Shown one piece after another: positions 29,550-41,138 of a DNA stretch of 64,000 nucleotides. This stretch comes from Coccinella septempunctata (taxonomy: Eukaryota; Arthropoda; Insecta; Coleoptera; Coccinellidae): assembly GCF_907165205.1 (NCBI RefSeq), contig NC_058191.1, forward strand, positions 18,106,501 to 18,170,500, written 5' to 3'. Under the pieces are notes generated by a model. It saw only the letters and a list, made by a program, of their open reading frames with translations. It ran no database searches and was not told the origin of the DNA. The translations under genes and the position numbers were made by a program. The stretch's first letter is position 1, and each line of letters starts with the position of its first letter.

Positions 29550-31732
29550 CCCTCTTCAAGAGAGGGCTTCAGATCTTGGATATGAACATGTCGGAAAACC
29601 TTACCACCGCCATCCTTGATGTTATACACTACCGAGGAGATTACTTTGACAAACTGTATATGGACCGGAATATTTCGGGGCCAATTTGGCGGCAATTCCC
29701 TCTACTGCAGAAGATAAGGGATGCTTTCTTAGGTACACCTGGTCTCCTACACTGCATCGCCAGTTCTTCCGACGTAGATTGTAGTAGTGGCTCTGCTGGG
29801 AGAAAGCTTGGGCCAATCTAGTTCGGACAAACTCATAAGTTTCGGTAAAACGGTTTAGTTTATTTGCATGCAAAGCAACTTGTGGTTCGGTGACTGGTTC
29901 GTGATCCTTTTCGTCCCGGTTGGCCATCTCGGCTAGATACTTTGCGTTCGGTGAACGCATCTCCCTACCAAAATTCAGGAACGCTGGCGTGTATCCGGTC
30001 GACTCCTGCCTTGCAGAGTTTATTGCGTCAACTCCTTCAGATGCTCATCCCAGGTACGCTGATCCTTTTCACAGAACTGAGCTATCATAGTTTTAAGGGT
30101 ACGGTTGGCTCTTTCTACGGGGTTACATTGGGGAGAATACACTGGTGCAAAGCGGTGTCGGATCCCAAGGTCTCGTAGACTTCCCTTAAACATCCGGCTA
30201 TCATACTGGGATCCTTTATCACTAATAATGATTTTTGGGCATCCAAACTTCAGGATTACATCCTCATACAAAGCCTGGTACACACCCTTTGCGGTTGCTC
30301 TTCTCAGGGGCCTAGCTCCCACCCATTTCGAAAATCTGTCCTGCATCACAACTAAATAACAATTTCCCTTCCTCGAACGAGGAAGAGGTCCCACAATATC
30401 GCTACTAACGGTATTCCAAGGTTCTCTTACCACATACGGATGAATTTTCCCCGGTGGTTTCTGTTGGGGAACCTTGTATCTCTGACACGTACCACATCTA
30501 CGGACATATCGGGCTCTGAAAATTCCTGGCCAATAGTAGTTCCGGGCTATTCGAGATATAGTTTTCGCTATCCCCAGGTGTCGAGCGGTCGGTCGGTCGT
30601 GGTTTTCCTGTGAAATATCTATTCGGTCTTCCCTTGGAACGCATAACTTCCGTGGATTGCCGAATTCCGGCTCGGTAAAGTCATCTGAATCCCAAAAATG
30701 GCGGTATAATTTTCCGGATACAATAGTGTAACCGGGAAATGCTGCAAGATTCGCTCTTACCTCAGCTAATTTCTTCCTGTACCATGTACAACTTACTGTA
30801 TCCTCGGTCAGACAGATGGTCTCGGTCGGTAACGTTAACGGATTTCTGGACAGACTGTCTGCTACAGGGTTAAGGATTCTTTTCCGGTACTTTATATCGA
30901 AGTTATATTGTTGTAAGAATATGCTCCATCTCGCAATTCTTCCAGTGGGGGACTTGATAGATTGTAGCCATCGCAGACTCATGTGGTCGGTAATAACGGT
31001 GAAACGGTAGCCTTCTAGACACGGTCGCAGCTTGTCAATGCTCCAAACTATTGCCAGACATTCTTTTTCTGTAACAGAGTAATTTTTCTCTGGACCTGAC
31101 TGTGTGAATTTCTGCTTCAGGGTCTCAAAAGCATTCTGTTGGGCGGTCTCCCATTTCCAGGTTTGCTTCTTTTTGAGTTATGCGGTCAACGGAGACACAA
31201 CCTTGGAGAAGTCTTCGATGAATCTTCGGTACCATGAAGCAACACCAAGAAAACTTCTCACCTCTCGTACGGATTTCGGTGCGGGCATCCCATTTATGGC
31301 TGAAATCTTATCAGGATCGGTACAAATGCCGTCCTCGGTTACTACATGTCCCAGATACTTCAATGATTTTCTTACAAACTCACATTTGCGGATTTAACTG
31401 CAGGTTGGCATCCCTGAGGCGGTGGAGAACTTTCCTTAGTTTGTCAAGATGTTCGTTCAATGTCTCTCCAAGAACTACTATGTCATCCAAGTACGCAAAT
31501 GCATCCAGTTCCATCTTAGGGCCAATATCTCGGTCTAAAAGACGTTGAAAGGATGCCGGTGCGGAATGCAGACCAAAAGCCATTACTTTGAACTGGAACA
31601 GCCCATGGCCAGGGACGGTAAATGCGGTGATCGGTCGGCTCTCGGGGGCTAACGGTACCTGCCAATAACCGTGTTTCAAGTCAATAGTGGATATATACTT
31701 GGCTTTTCTCAGTTTGTCTAAAATTCCTGAAA
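29550..31732 (-). pseudogene. pol: Gypsy A2 integrase, RNase H and RT C-terminal half
   Basis: Pieces in shifted frames match the 1373-3670 protein of A1 closely. Integrase: 30982-30020 (HDRPTARHLGIAKT, CGTCQRYK, SSDIVGPLP, IISDKGSQYDS, ERANRTLK) and 29960-29622. The second catalytic block reads SDKG instead of SDNG. RNase H has lost about 160 bases including the first catalytic Asp (junction near 31100). RT: YLDDIVVLG in 31679-31380, then a shift. The start of this half is broken by the mariner at 31735. Confidence 0.88.
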
Positions 31733-31734
31733 TA

Positions 31735-31766
31735 TTAGGTTGGGGAAAAAGAAATCCATTATTTTT
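31735..31766 (+). repeat. Mariner left terminal inverted repeat
   Basis: 32 bases, identical to the reverse complement of 32990-33021. Binding and cleavage site for the transposase. Confidence 0.95.
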
Positions 31767-31811
31767 ACGTGAACTTCAAGACTTTATTTAACATGTTTTG
31801 CATTGTCCGAT

Positions 31812-32837
31812 TTAGGTCAAATATGCACCATTTTGTTCTATAATTTGTTGCCATTTTAATGGTAGCTTCATTATGCCTCTCTCATAAAAGTCTTGGTCCT
31901 TATTAGCGAAAAACTCCAGCAATTGATTTTCACACTCTTCCCTTGATGCCAATTTCTTATCACTAAAAAAGTTTTGCAATGCAAGAAAAAGATGGTAATC
32001 GCTTGGTGCGAGGTCCGGACTGTATGGTGGATGCATCAAAACTTCCCAACCAAGCTCCTGGAGTTTCTGACGAGTCACTATAGAAGTGTGTGGCCTGGCG
32101 TTGTCCTGATGGAACACGACACCTCTTCTGTTGGCCAATTCTGGCCGTTTCTGGTCAATTGCTCGCTTCAGACGGTCCAGTTGTTGACAATAGATGTCTG
32201 AATTCAATATTTGGCCATATGGAAGCAACTCGTAATAAATGATTCCTTTCCAATCCCACCAAACGCAAAGCAGAACCTTCCTGGCCGTTAGTCCCGGTTT
32301 GGCCACCGTCTGAGCTGCTTCACCGCGCTTTGACCACGATCGCTTTCGCATAATGTTGTCGTATGTGACCCATTTCTCATCCCCAGTCACCATCCGTTTA
32401 AGAAATGGGCCGATTTCATTACGTTTGGCCAAGGCTTCGCAGATGGAAATTCGATCCATCATGTTTTTTGGTGTTAATTGGTGTGGCACCCAAACATCAA
32501 GCTTTTTTTTAAACCCAGCTTTGTGCAAATGGTTTAAAACTGTTTTGTGGTCGATCTTTAACTCCTGGGCGATGCTACGACTACTAACATGCCGGTCCAC
32601 TTCGATGATTTCAGTGACTTTGTCGACATTTTCGACGACGGGCCTGCCTGTGCGAGGGGCATCCTTAACGTCAAAAATACCCGAACGGAATCGACGAAAC
32701 CAAAATTGCGCGTAATTAGCTGTTACAGTATCGGGACCATAAACACTATTCACATTTTCAGCCGCCTGACTTGCATTTTCGCCCTTATCAAAGAAAAACT
32801 GTAAAATGTACCGAATTTTCTCTTTGTTGACTTCCAT
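31812..32837 (-). CDS. Mariner transposase
   Basis: 341 residues from MEVNKEKIRYILQ; an in-frame Met 12 codons upstream is possible but the chosen start fits the family length. Residues 1-110 hold the two helix-turn-helix DNA-binding domains (QFWFRRFRSG, KIDHKTVLNHLHK). WVPHQLT (116-122) is the linker motif. The catalytic triad is D153 (TGDEKW), D245 (HQDNARPH) and D280 (YSPDLAPSD), with 34 residues between the last two: a DD34D enzyme. No lesion is seen. It excises the element and inserts it at TA. Confidence 0.95.
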   Translation of the reverse strand: MEVNKEKIRYILQFFFDKGENASQAAENVNSVYGPDTVTANYAQFWFRRFRSGIFDVKDAPRTGRPVVENVDKVTEIIEVDRHVSSRSIAQELKIDHKTVLNHLHKAGFKKKLDVWVPHQLTPKNMMDRISICEALAKRNEIGPFLKRMVTGDEKWVTYDNIMRKRSWSKRGEAAQTVAKPGLTARKVLLCVWWDWKGIIYYELLPYGQILNSDIYCQQLDRLKRAIDQKRPELANRRGVVFHQDNARPHTSIVTRQKLQELGWEVLMHPPYSPDLAPSDYHLFLALQNFFSDKKLASREECENQLLEFFANKDQDFYERGIMKLPLKWQQIIEQNGAYLT

Positions 32838-32989
32838 CTTTAACGCCGTGTAACTCAGAACTGAATGGACCAAACAAAAAACTGCAAACGAATTCTTTTA
32901 GTGCGAACTGTTACCTTGACAACGAGCATAAATTTGAAATTGTTTGATCGATAATTTACGAGATATCGATCACTACAGCCATCTACCGA

Positions 32990-33021
32990 AAAAATAATGG
33001 ATTTCTTTTTCCCCAACCTAA
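32990..33021 (-). repeat. Mariner right terminal inverted repeat
   Basis: 32 bases, exact inverse of 31735-31766, followed by the duplicated TA. Confidence 0.95.
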
Positions 33022-33023
33022 TA

Positions 33024-33868
33024 TATAGCAACGGATAGGCATATTTAACAGAGACATTGTTAACCATTCGAAAATCTATACAAAATCGGGGTTTACCACC
33101 CTTTTCTGGACTATTACTATCGGTGAGCTCCACGGAGATGAGGACGGTTCAATGATGCCTTCGGCCAACATTCGGTCAACTTCCTGGTTTATTATCTCCT
33201 GCATCTTCGGATTTTGAAGACGGTAACGCTGCTTGATAGGTTTGGTGCCTGGTTTGAGTTTAATTCGGTGTTGGATCAGGGCAGTTGTTTCTCGGAGGTC
33301 TTCGAATGCCTTCAATTCGGTTTGCAAGAACTCTTGCTGTCGGACTTTCTTTTCTTCACTCAGGGTCGTCAAAAGCGGTCCTATTACATGTAACTGTCCT
33401 CGGTTCTCTGATTCACTGGGATGGGCTTGGATAGACCTTCCATTCAGGAAACATTCGGCGGTTTGCAGGTTGGTTGAAAAATTGTGTGTTCTCAGTATAT
33501 CAATTCCCAGTACTACATCGACAGGTAGATCTGAAACTAATAACAATTTAGCTTCCAGAATTTCAGGCCCAATCCGGATCGGTGCGGTATACATTTCTCT
33601 AATGGGTATGGAACTTCCGTTAGCGACGGTGGTGGTAACCATAATCCGGTTGTATACCAACTACCTTACAGTGGGCGGCCACTTCACTGCTGATGAAGGA
33701 CCTGGTAGCTCCGGTGTCCAAGAGTGCAGCGAACTCCTTGTCTCTTACAAAAACATTAATAATCGGACGGTGATCGGTAGGTTTTCCTTTCTCAGGAACC
33801 GAGGACGTGGTTGATTGGAACTGGCGGATCCCCGGTTTCAGGCAGTTCCTTGGTAGTTTAACGAGCAC
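33024..33868 (-). pseudogene. pol: Gypsy A2 protease and RT N-terminal half
   Basis: The protease active site is ALLDTGATRSFISSE (about 33715-33670) and is in frame with AAHCKVVGIQPDYG, after which a shift occurs. The next frame (33660-33076) carries VVLGIDILRTHNFS, the RT fingers SSPWSSPIVIV, and then a shift caused by lost bases at the KKDGKP region. RT continues as GGKPRFCIDFRMVNN to the mariner. It is equivalent to A1 3694-4581. Confidence 0.85.
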
Positions 33869-33899
33869 CTACAGTCCCTATACATGATACCCCTCTTAA

Positions 33900-35516
33900 C
33901 ACATCGAGAGCAGAACATCAGCGGTTTCGAGGTTCATTGTGATCGGAGATGACCCCTTCTACCACATCTCCAGCAATGTGGTTAGGTTGGCGGTCGGACA
34001 GACTTTTTCAGTTCGTCCCGTCGCTGAAGTGCTGCAGAGCTTTGGGATGCTTTCGGTTTTTCGGACGGTTCGGTGCGGTTGCGATCGGTTTGACGGTCGG
34101 TGGGGAATTTCGGAATATAAGATGTGGTTCGTTGATGAGACTCTTTTGGAACGGTGGCGAAGTATAGTTAGCGGTTTGCCATTTGACCAATTCGAAAACT
34201 TTTTCTTTTCGGAGCAGTTCATCAATTGTGGAGGTCGGTTGGAAGGCCAGGGCGGTTTGTAATTCTGGGAGTAAAATTCGTCGGATGATATCCACCTGCT
34301 CTTCCTCGGTCGGTCGCTTTACGGTCAGTTTCTGAAACAGATTTTGCATTCGGGTTACGTACAACAAGAGTCGTTCTTCGGTTCCTTGAGTGCGTTTCTT
34401 GATCTCTTTTAGTAGGATCTCCTCGACATCAGGAGGAAGAAGGGCCTCTCGGAGTTGGTCCTTGAAATCTGTCCAGTCGCTGAATGTGCCTCTTCGGGGT
34501 ATGTACCAGTCTCTTGCATCCTTATGTGAAAACTCGTAGATAGACTCAAATAACTGTTCGTGGCTCACCCTTCTAGCCTCGGCAAGATACTCAGCCACTT
34601 CCAGGAACGAGGTCACACTGGTCGACCCATCAAATGTCAGGCTCCATTTCCATACAGGAACGGTAAGAACGGAACAATCGCTAGTTTTCGGCGGTTTCGT
34701 CGACGGATGTTCGGTCGTCAGTTTGGTTTCCTTGGTCGTTGAGACCTCGCAACCTACTTCTCTCACTCCAGCGGTTACGGTAGGAGATGACGCAAAGGAA
34801 ACTCTCCTTGTTGATTCGGCAAAATCCCTCGCTCATCGCCTTGACTCAGGGGATGTTATCAACGGTCTGTGGTCATCATCGGTTTGGGCGGTTGGTAGAG
34901 ATTGTTCAAAGGTAAATGGGAGGTTATCAGAGGGCGGTCGGTTGTAGAAGGGGCGACTCTGCAAAAAAGTGCGTTCGATTTGTTGGCTTATTACCCTACA
35001 AACTTCTTGGCAGTCTTGCTGCAGTCTGTCATCCTATGTGTTCGGTCGGGATATGTCACCATCTTCTCCCAAGTTCAACAAGTCTGCCTCCCCAACGGTT
35101 GTTGAACACGGAATTACCTGGGACACCACCCAACCGATGAGTATTCTCCAGCAATCTCATAGCAACCTTCAAAAAGTGCTCCAGCTCGGTTTTCTTGTAA
35201 AGCAGACTGGTAGCTTCCGGAGATAGACTTCTCAGTCGGCCTTGAACGTGCAATAGCCGGCTCCTTATGCGCTGTAACTCATTGTCTCTATTAGCAAAGT
35301 CAAACTCACATATCTCCTCTATCAAATCGAAGACTTGGCACCACAAACACCAATTTCCTGTGCCTGGTCCATGTCAGCTCTTCGTATTAACGGAATTTCG
35401 GAATGGATAGCCCTTCTCAGTTGAGCTCTCTTCTTCTGGACGGTATGTCCAACGATACAGCCTCGTGAGTCTAACTCCCACGTAACATCGTCGCTTTTGA
35501 GTCGGTTGACATCCAT
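33900..35516 (-). pseudogene. gag: Gypsy A2 gag
   Basis: It begins MDVNRLKSDDVTWELDSRGC at 35516. Pieces 35346-35056, then a shifted middle region, then 34766-34008 with the capsid-like part (VWKWSLTFDGSTSVTSF, ARDWYIPRRGTFSDW) continuing without interruption through RTQGTEERLLLYVTRMQ to VKWQTANYTSPP. It gives the uninterrupted version of the site where element B entered A1. The knuckle at about 33965-33930 (CWRCGRRGHLRSQ) has a stop in place of its last Cys. Confidence 0.85.
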
Positions 35517-35654
35517 TTTTACGGCACCAGAAACTCGACAGATATATTTGCAATATGCACTTTATGGATATATACAAGAAAAAAAGAACGGTTACCAATT
35601 TGCCAGTGTAGAGTATTTTGGTTCGAAAAGAAAACTACTCACAGAACAGCAGAA

Positions 35655-35672
35655 GTTCCTGCTCGGGTGCCA
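35655..35672 (-). promoter_or_regulatory. Gypsy A2 primer binding site
   Basis: Same lysine-type site as A1 with two substitutions (minus strand TGGCACCCGAGCAGGAAC), two bases from the LTR edge. Confidence 0.75.
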
Positions 35673-35674
35673 GA

Positions 35675-37244
35675 TGTGATAGACTTTTCGTACTCTGGCC
35701 GCTCCCTACCATTGCTCGGGCGCCAGTGGGGCAATCAATGGAACCCCACGTCTCTCACAGAATAGTGAAAACTAGGGTGGTAGCGTCTTCTTGGTCTCTG
35801 TTTTCTGACGGTTTTTAATCGTTCAAAAAGAGTACCTACCTCTTATGACGAAAATCTAGCTCTAACTGATTTAGAGAACTGTCTCTTTATGGCAAAAATA
35901 ACTGGCAATGAAATAAACGTTCAGTCCTTTATTCCTACTGGATTAAATTATATACAGAAATGTACAAGTAGTAACAAATATTGATGTCACCCGGCGTCCT
36001 GGTCGGTGTGGGGGCGGCTGATGAAATACGGTTCTCCAGGAAAATACGGTTGAAATAGACGGTAAATACGGTTAAATTTTGTACGGTCACTCCAGAGGAG
36101 TACAGTGGAAATAGACGGTAAATACGGTTAAATTTTGTACGGTCACTCCAGAGGAGTACAGTGGAAATAGACGGTAAATACGGTTAAATTTTGTACGGTC
36201 ACTCCAGACGAGTACAGTGGAAATAGACGGTAATTACGGTTAACTTTTGAAATACTGGCAAGTCACTTCCTCTGTCGGCGGAAATCGGTACGGTGGCTGG
36301 TCCTAGTCCAATTGCAGTGCACCCTGTCTCTCGCTCTCTTTCTCTCTCCCTTTCTCTGTTACCCTCTGTCGGCGGAAATCGGTACCGTGGCTGGTCTCAG
36401 TCCAAGTGCAGTGCACCCTGTCTCTCTCTCTCTCTCTTTCGCTCTGTGGCCCTCAAAATGGCTGCCAGTCACCTGTAACTTGATCGGTCAGAAGTCGGCA
36501 ATATATGAACAAAATAAGCACCAAAAATACGGTAGGAACATCAAGTCCCCCTGGACCCAACGGCGGTCGAATAATGGACGCGGAAGCCGGCACTCTGTAC
36601 AGTCTACGATCACTGGGTCAATTTTAAACGGTAGGTCAGTATTCTGAGCCAGTCCAACAGTCTAAAGAAAGCGGAAAGTAGCCCTCAGGTATGCACTACG
36701 TAAGGAACAATAATACTACAAGTGACTTGCCTTAAACTTTCAGACTTCCTGACGTAACTTCCAGCTCACGGCAATAACACGCACTTTTCTCGGCAGCTCG
36801 ATCTCAATTAATTCGCTCTTAACCTTCATCGCCGCGCGTCGAAGAAGTACCCCTCTCCTCGGAAAATTTGCCCCACTACGGGTAACTCATCTCTCCATTG
36901 GATGCACTCAAATTGTTCGGTCAATCAGCCGGCTCGGAAAGAGAGAGAAACAACTGAATAAAAGGAAAAACTGAACAAGTTGAAAGACCTCTCTCGACTC
37001 AGAAAAAGTACGGTTGAACGGAAAGAATTATAAAATATATGAATTCTGATAACAAAAGACCCATACGGTTTCCGCTACAAATATGGGACTGGTCGGTGGA
37101 AAACAATGACATAATATCAATCGGTAAATCCCCCTATGCTAATATAACGGTTTTCTTCCAAAATATTTCGATTGACAGGTCTTATTATGCAAGCATAGGT
37201 GAGGAAACCTTCTTTTCGTGGCGGGGCAAAACTGCCACGTCACA
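35675..37244 (-). repeat. Gypsy A2 5' LTR
   Basis: 1570 bases. Compared with 23267-24514 it lacks about 55 bases near 35765, carries one more 56-base tandem unit, and has an extra stretch at about 36430-36770. The last 470 bases are almost identical between the two LTRs, whereas the middle parts differ by indels and repeat number. Confidence 0.88.
36077..36245. repeat. 56-bp tandem repeat in the A2 LTR
   Basis: About three units of 56 bases starting ttaaattttgtacggtcact, each containing a short palindrome-like 'ctccagaggag'. The sibling LTR has fewer units at 23690-23840, and A1 has an unrelated 64-bp unit in the equivalent place. Confidence 0.88.
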
Positions 37245-38600
37245 TCATGTATCGTTTTTGTTTTTAATCACTATTCGGTTAAACCTCGCTCGTTCGCATT
37301 TCTATGATATATCATAATTAATGTCATTAGAGTTGAGCATCATGTTATAAGCATGCTGTTTAATCCGTTTTTGTTGTTACATCTCATCATTCCAAGTGAG
37401 CTGGGCATTCTGTGAGTTGGTATGTTTCTTTCACACCATGTTTTAACTATGTGTTCATATAGTGCATTTGGAGTGTCCTCTAAGAAACTTTCATTCAGTT
37501 TTTAGTCCAGGCGACTTTGATACAGTGTTTAAGTGCTCTGGTGGTAAAATCCGTCCAACTCGTATCTAAGTTCCTCCAAATTATCTACCTGCAATAGTGC
37601 TTCGTTCTTTTCTCCACAATTTTTGAATAGTATAAAAACTTGAGCCTTCACCAAATAATGGTCCAACCCGCAATCTGCTCCTCGGTATGCTCTTACGTCT
37701 CGAACTTTCCATCTGATATTTTGTTACACTATCACATAATCGATAATTGATCGTAGGCCTCTGTTTTGTTTTGCGCCAAGTGTATTTGTGAATATCTCTA
37801 TGTGGATAAAACCCATTTAAAATTTTGAGACTGTTTTGCTCGCAGAACTGTATTAGTCGTTGTCCATTATTATTCAGAACTTCTTCTCCATATTCTCCAA
37901 TGACCTTATCATTTTTCTTTCGCCCTATCCGAGCGTTGAAGTCGCCAAGAAAGATCCCTTCACGTTGATTACCGGTCTTCACAAGTACATCCTCATTTAC
38001 AGCTTCCCAATCAGTTATTTCATGTTTTAGTTTTTTCAATCAGTAAGGATACTCCTTGGCTTGCTCTATTGCTTTCAGGGACTCCGCTGTGAATATGAAT
38101 ATAGTCATCAACTTGTTCGATACCGTCTCCTTTTTTCTTCGTTTCGGTTAAGGCAGCAATGTCGATTTTTCCCTGTTTCATAATTTTCTCGACCTCCACT
38201 AATTTTGCCCTTATTCCTTGAACATTCCATATACATTTCCTTATGTCGCTGCATTCGTCGCCGTGAGTTTCCGTCCAGATTCCGAGGCTGGTTTGTGGTT
38301 TTTTTTGGTGTATCAGGTTATCCGAATAATGGAGAGCAGACCCATTGCTTCAACCTCCAATCTGGGGGACCAGGTAATTTGTGATCAGAGCTTTCTTCTC
38401 CTAGTCTTTGGGAACCAACATCAAGGAATACAAGGCAGCAGTTTCGCCTGTACCCTAGGTAGGGGCCCTCAAAGGGAGCTATCATCCGGGTCAGATGAAC
38501 CCTGGTTTTCTAGCGATGTGTTACTGCTCGATCCCTCTCCCTTTTTCAATTTGGCTTGGGACAGGCTTTGGCGGGAGGAGAAACTTACTGATGACATCCC
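37245..38600 (-). pseudogene. RTE-like element 5' region and endonuclease domain
   Basis: This is the 5' half of the element whose RT is at 22030-23266. On the minus strand a leader-like part (GEGSSSNTSLENQGSSDPDD) precedes CIWNVQGIRAKLVEVEKIMK, DIAALTETKKKGDG (metal-binding Glu), then, after a stop near 38042, an open part 38039-37581 with FLGDFNARIGRKK and the KYTWRKTKQRPTINYRLCD block of the endonuclease fold. The SDH end is degraded. The orientation and order fit one element split by gypsy A2. Confidence 0.82.
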
Positions 38601-38611
38601 AAAATGCCAAT

Positions 38612-39310
38612 TTGGATTCCGCTCAAAATAATCAACAATCCATCCTCTCACTATATTTGTATCCAACACACATAATGCCCAAAGAACCCGGAAAAAAACA
38701 GCTGCTATTAGCAACACTGTCAGGGGCTACTTTTCAAACTACACAAACTAGAAACTCCGAATTACTTGATAAAGATTATGAAAAGTTCCCTGGATGAAAG
38801 AAAACTATCTGTGAAAATCGATGAGACAACATCCTCCTCATTCTCTCCAGAACAGGGTACACCACAGGAGTCTCTCCTTTCCCCTGTCCTTTATAATATT
38901 TTTTGGAGTGATATAACTGTTGACAATAACAACAAACATTACCTCCTGCTATACGCCGATGATACTATTATTATTTCTCCTGAAAAAACTGAAACTAAGT
39001 GTATAAAAGAATTACGGCTTTACATGGACAGATTGATAACCTGGTTTTATAAATGGCGGTTACGTCCCAACCCTGAAAAATCCAAGTTCATAATCTTCAA
39101 CCACAAGATAAGACCAGTTCTTTTAAGGTACAAATAGACAGTAGAAATATAACACCATCTCCCTCGATAAAATACCTTGGCATGCAAATTGGCAAAACAA
39201 ATTTGAAGCTTCAATCGAATCTCGCGAAGAAAAAAATAATTGCAAGAGCAAAACACTTCAAATGTGTCAACTACAAGGGGATAAGTATTGAAAATGCCAC
39301 GAAAATAACT
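38612..39310 (+). pseudogene. Jockey-like RT fragment (plus strand)
   Basis: It starts abruptly inside the RT at QFGFRSK and, after shifts, shows EQGTPQESLLSPVLYNIFWSD and the catalytic YADDTIIIS (in 38766-39137), then the thumb (KWRLRPNPEKSKFIIFN) and SIKYLGMQIGKT. Both ends are cut: by the RTE-like 5' region on the left and by Jockey B on the right. It is a different family from the minus-strand Jockey copies. Confidence 0.8.
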
Positions 39311-40862
39311 GTGCAAGTCAGACGAACCACCATCTTCTGAGGGGGAACAAGTGTGGGGATTCTCACTCTCCTGAACTCGAGAACCACTAAAAACCCTTAA
39401 CTGCTTCTTGAATATTGGTTCCGGGCATTTGAATATAAGCCGTTCATCTCTTAGTCGGTTTTCTTCTCGCACACTATCGTGCTGAGATTTATGTGTTTAT
39501 CCTCTATTGGATAACACTTTATTGGATTTTTCAATAAGTTTCCGCTCTTATTTTAATCTCTTTTCAATTGATCTCTCGGTCTCTCTCGGTAAATTCGCAT
39601 TCTTCTTTTGACTTCCTCTGGGTCGTAGTCCACTAGTCTCCTGAGATCTTGATTCGGATGGTTTTTCGCTGTTTCGAATAGTTTCTCTGCTTTTCTGTTC
39701 ATGAATTCCATTATGGTTTCCCATTTTAGGTCCCTATGAATCTGTTCATTCCTGACAAACCAAGGTGAATCTATTGCACATCGTAGCAGCTTATTTTCAG
39801 TGGCCTGAATTCTTTTGATATGGCTCTTTGCCGCGAAACCCCAGGCAACTGATCCATCCAAGTCAGTTGAGGCCTAGCAACGGCTTTGATTATCTTCAAT
39901 TTTGTCTCTTTCGACATGTGGATTCCTCTTCCTATCAGAGGGTGGAATCTTTTTATCACTGCTTTCATTCTGTCGATTGCTTGGTTGATATGACTTTTCT
40001 AAGTAAGTCCTTTGTCAAGATCTCTACCCAATCTGATGTACCCATCATCGTGATAGGAGTGATTTTATCCCTTTGAGGCACTCCTGTTGTCTTCTTGACG
40101 GTCTCCTCATCAGAAGAGGAGCTTTTTTTCGCGCGCGTTTAGTTAGGGGCGCGTTTGGGGCCTTCGCAAACAGTGTTGCATCATTTTTCTTTGTTTCGGG
40201 TTGTGAAACAATTCGTTTAAGGGAATTATTTTTGGAACCCGCTATCGGTTTAGTGATGGCGGCGTAAGTGGGGGATTTCGGAATGTTATTTCGGGTCATT
40301 TTCTCTCTCAAGAAGCCTATCTCACCGACCAACTGTGAAACAGTTTCAGTCAGTTTGACAATTTGAGCTTTCAACTGCCCATTTTCTTCTCTGGGCTTTA
40401 CAAGCTCCTCGGGTTCGCCCTCGCTGAAGTCTTCAGCATCGGTCGCTTCCATGTAGGAGCCCTCATTATGAGGTTTCCGACATGGTTTCAAAGTCAGATT
40501 TCTCAAAATATCAAACAATTGGAAAATAATAAAATATTTAGGAATCTTCACTGAAATACTCTAATATAACTATGGTATGAAGCCAAACATTTTCTACGCT
40601 ATGGGAAAAATCAGGAAACAGATAGGAAAAATAAGCTCACCTGATGCTTTCTGCAGAACCAACGATCTAGACCTGGACTCTGGCAGATGAAAACAGACTT
40701 TGAAAATTTTAACGAATTAAAATTACGATAACACACACACGTATAGAACACACACAAACTCCACAGACTGAATCAAAAATTCCGTAGCTTTGCTAGTGGG
40801 CACTTTTATTTTTACAGCGCTATGAAATATATCTGCTCTGGTCAAGGTCGTACTCGACACTG
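39311..40862 (-). mobile_element. Jockey-like element B, internally deleted
   Basis: Same family as 25308-29300. The 5' end at 40862 is again CAGTGTCGAGT on the minus strand. It contains a 5' UTR, the first third of ORF1, then jumps (about 40015) to the ORF2 C-terminal region (39968-39553: HMSKETKLKIIKAVARPQL, FAAKSHIKRIQATENK) and the 3' UTR. The poly-A end is missing. The deletion removes most of ORF1, the endonuclease and RT. Confidence 0.85.
40045..40452 (-). pseudogene. Jockey B ORF1 N-terminal fragment
   Basis: It starts MEATDAEDFSEGEPEELVKP and has a coiled-coil-like segment (ENGQLKAQIVKLTETVSQLV). The rest is basic and shifts out of frame before the internal deletion. It resembles the first 140 residues of Jockey A ORF1. 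Confidence 0.78.
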
Positions 40863-41138
40863 AAATCGGGTCAAAGGACTTGACGATATATATGGCATGT
40901 TCCACAGAGATTCTGCGTCCAACCCACCCAGGAAATTTCGAGGCCAAACTGTCATGGACAGCCTCACGTCCTTGACCAATGAGACCATCAACTAGAACTC
41001 AATTCGATATCAATATATTGTATTTTCTTTTTGTGTGTCATTGATATAAGTAGATGTACAAGGCTGAAGGACTTCGGTCGATGGCCTTTGACTCTGGTCA
41101 ATAAATGACGGATGTTATTACACTATTAATTGTAAAAT
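40863..41138. other. No gene seen between Jockey B and next non-LTR remnant
   Basis: About 276 bases. A possible old element end ('tcaataaatgacgg' at about 41098) is the only notable feature. No frame is supported. Confidence 0.4.

Larger units (their letters stand above)
31735..33021 (-). mobile_element. Mariner transposon, apparently intact
   Basis: 1287 bases flanked by TA (31733-31734 and 33022-33023). The outermost 32 bases at each end are identical inverted repeats starting TTAGGTTGGGG. The single transposase frame is open. It splits the RT of gypsy A2. All parts needed for cut-and-paste movement are visible, so it is a candidate active copy. Confidence 0.95.
23267..37244 (-). mobile_element. 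Ty3/gypsy element A2 (minus strand), with Jockey and mariner inside
   Basis: Same family and orientation as A1 but with both LTRs: 23267-24514 (3' LTR) and 35675-37244 (5' LTR). Flanks CCAT (23263-23266) and TCAT (37245-37248) could be a 4-bp duplication with one change. It lies inside an RTE-like element. It contains a Jockey element in ORF3 (25308-29300) and a mariner in pol (31735-33021). Every gene is broken by stops, shifts or deletions. Net length is about 8.7 kb. Confidence 0.9.

Noticed and set aside
35760..36250. A host gene promoter region near the LTR
   Set aside because: All sequence here is explained by the A2 5' LTR.
703..37244. CGGT-rich sequence as telomeric or satellite DNA
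   Set aside because: The motif is dispersed within coding and LTR parts of gypsy A rather than arranged in tandem.
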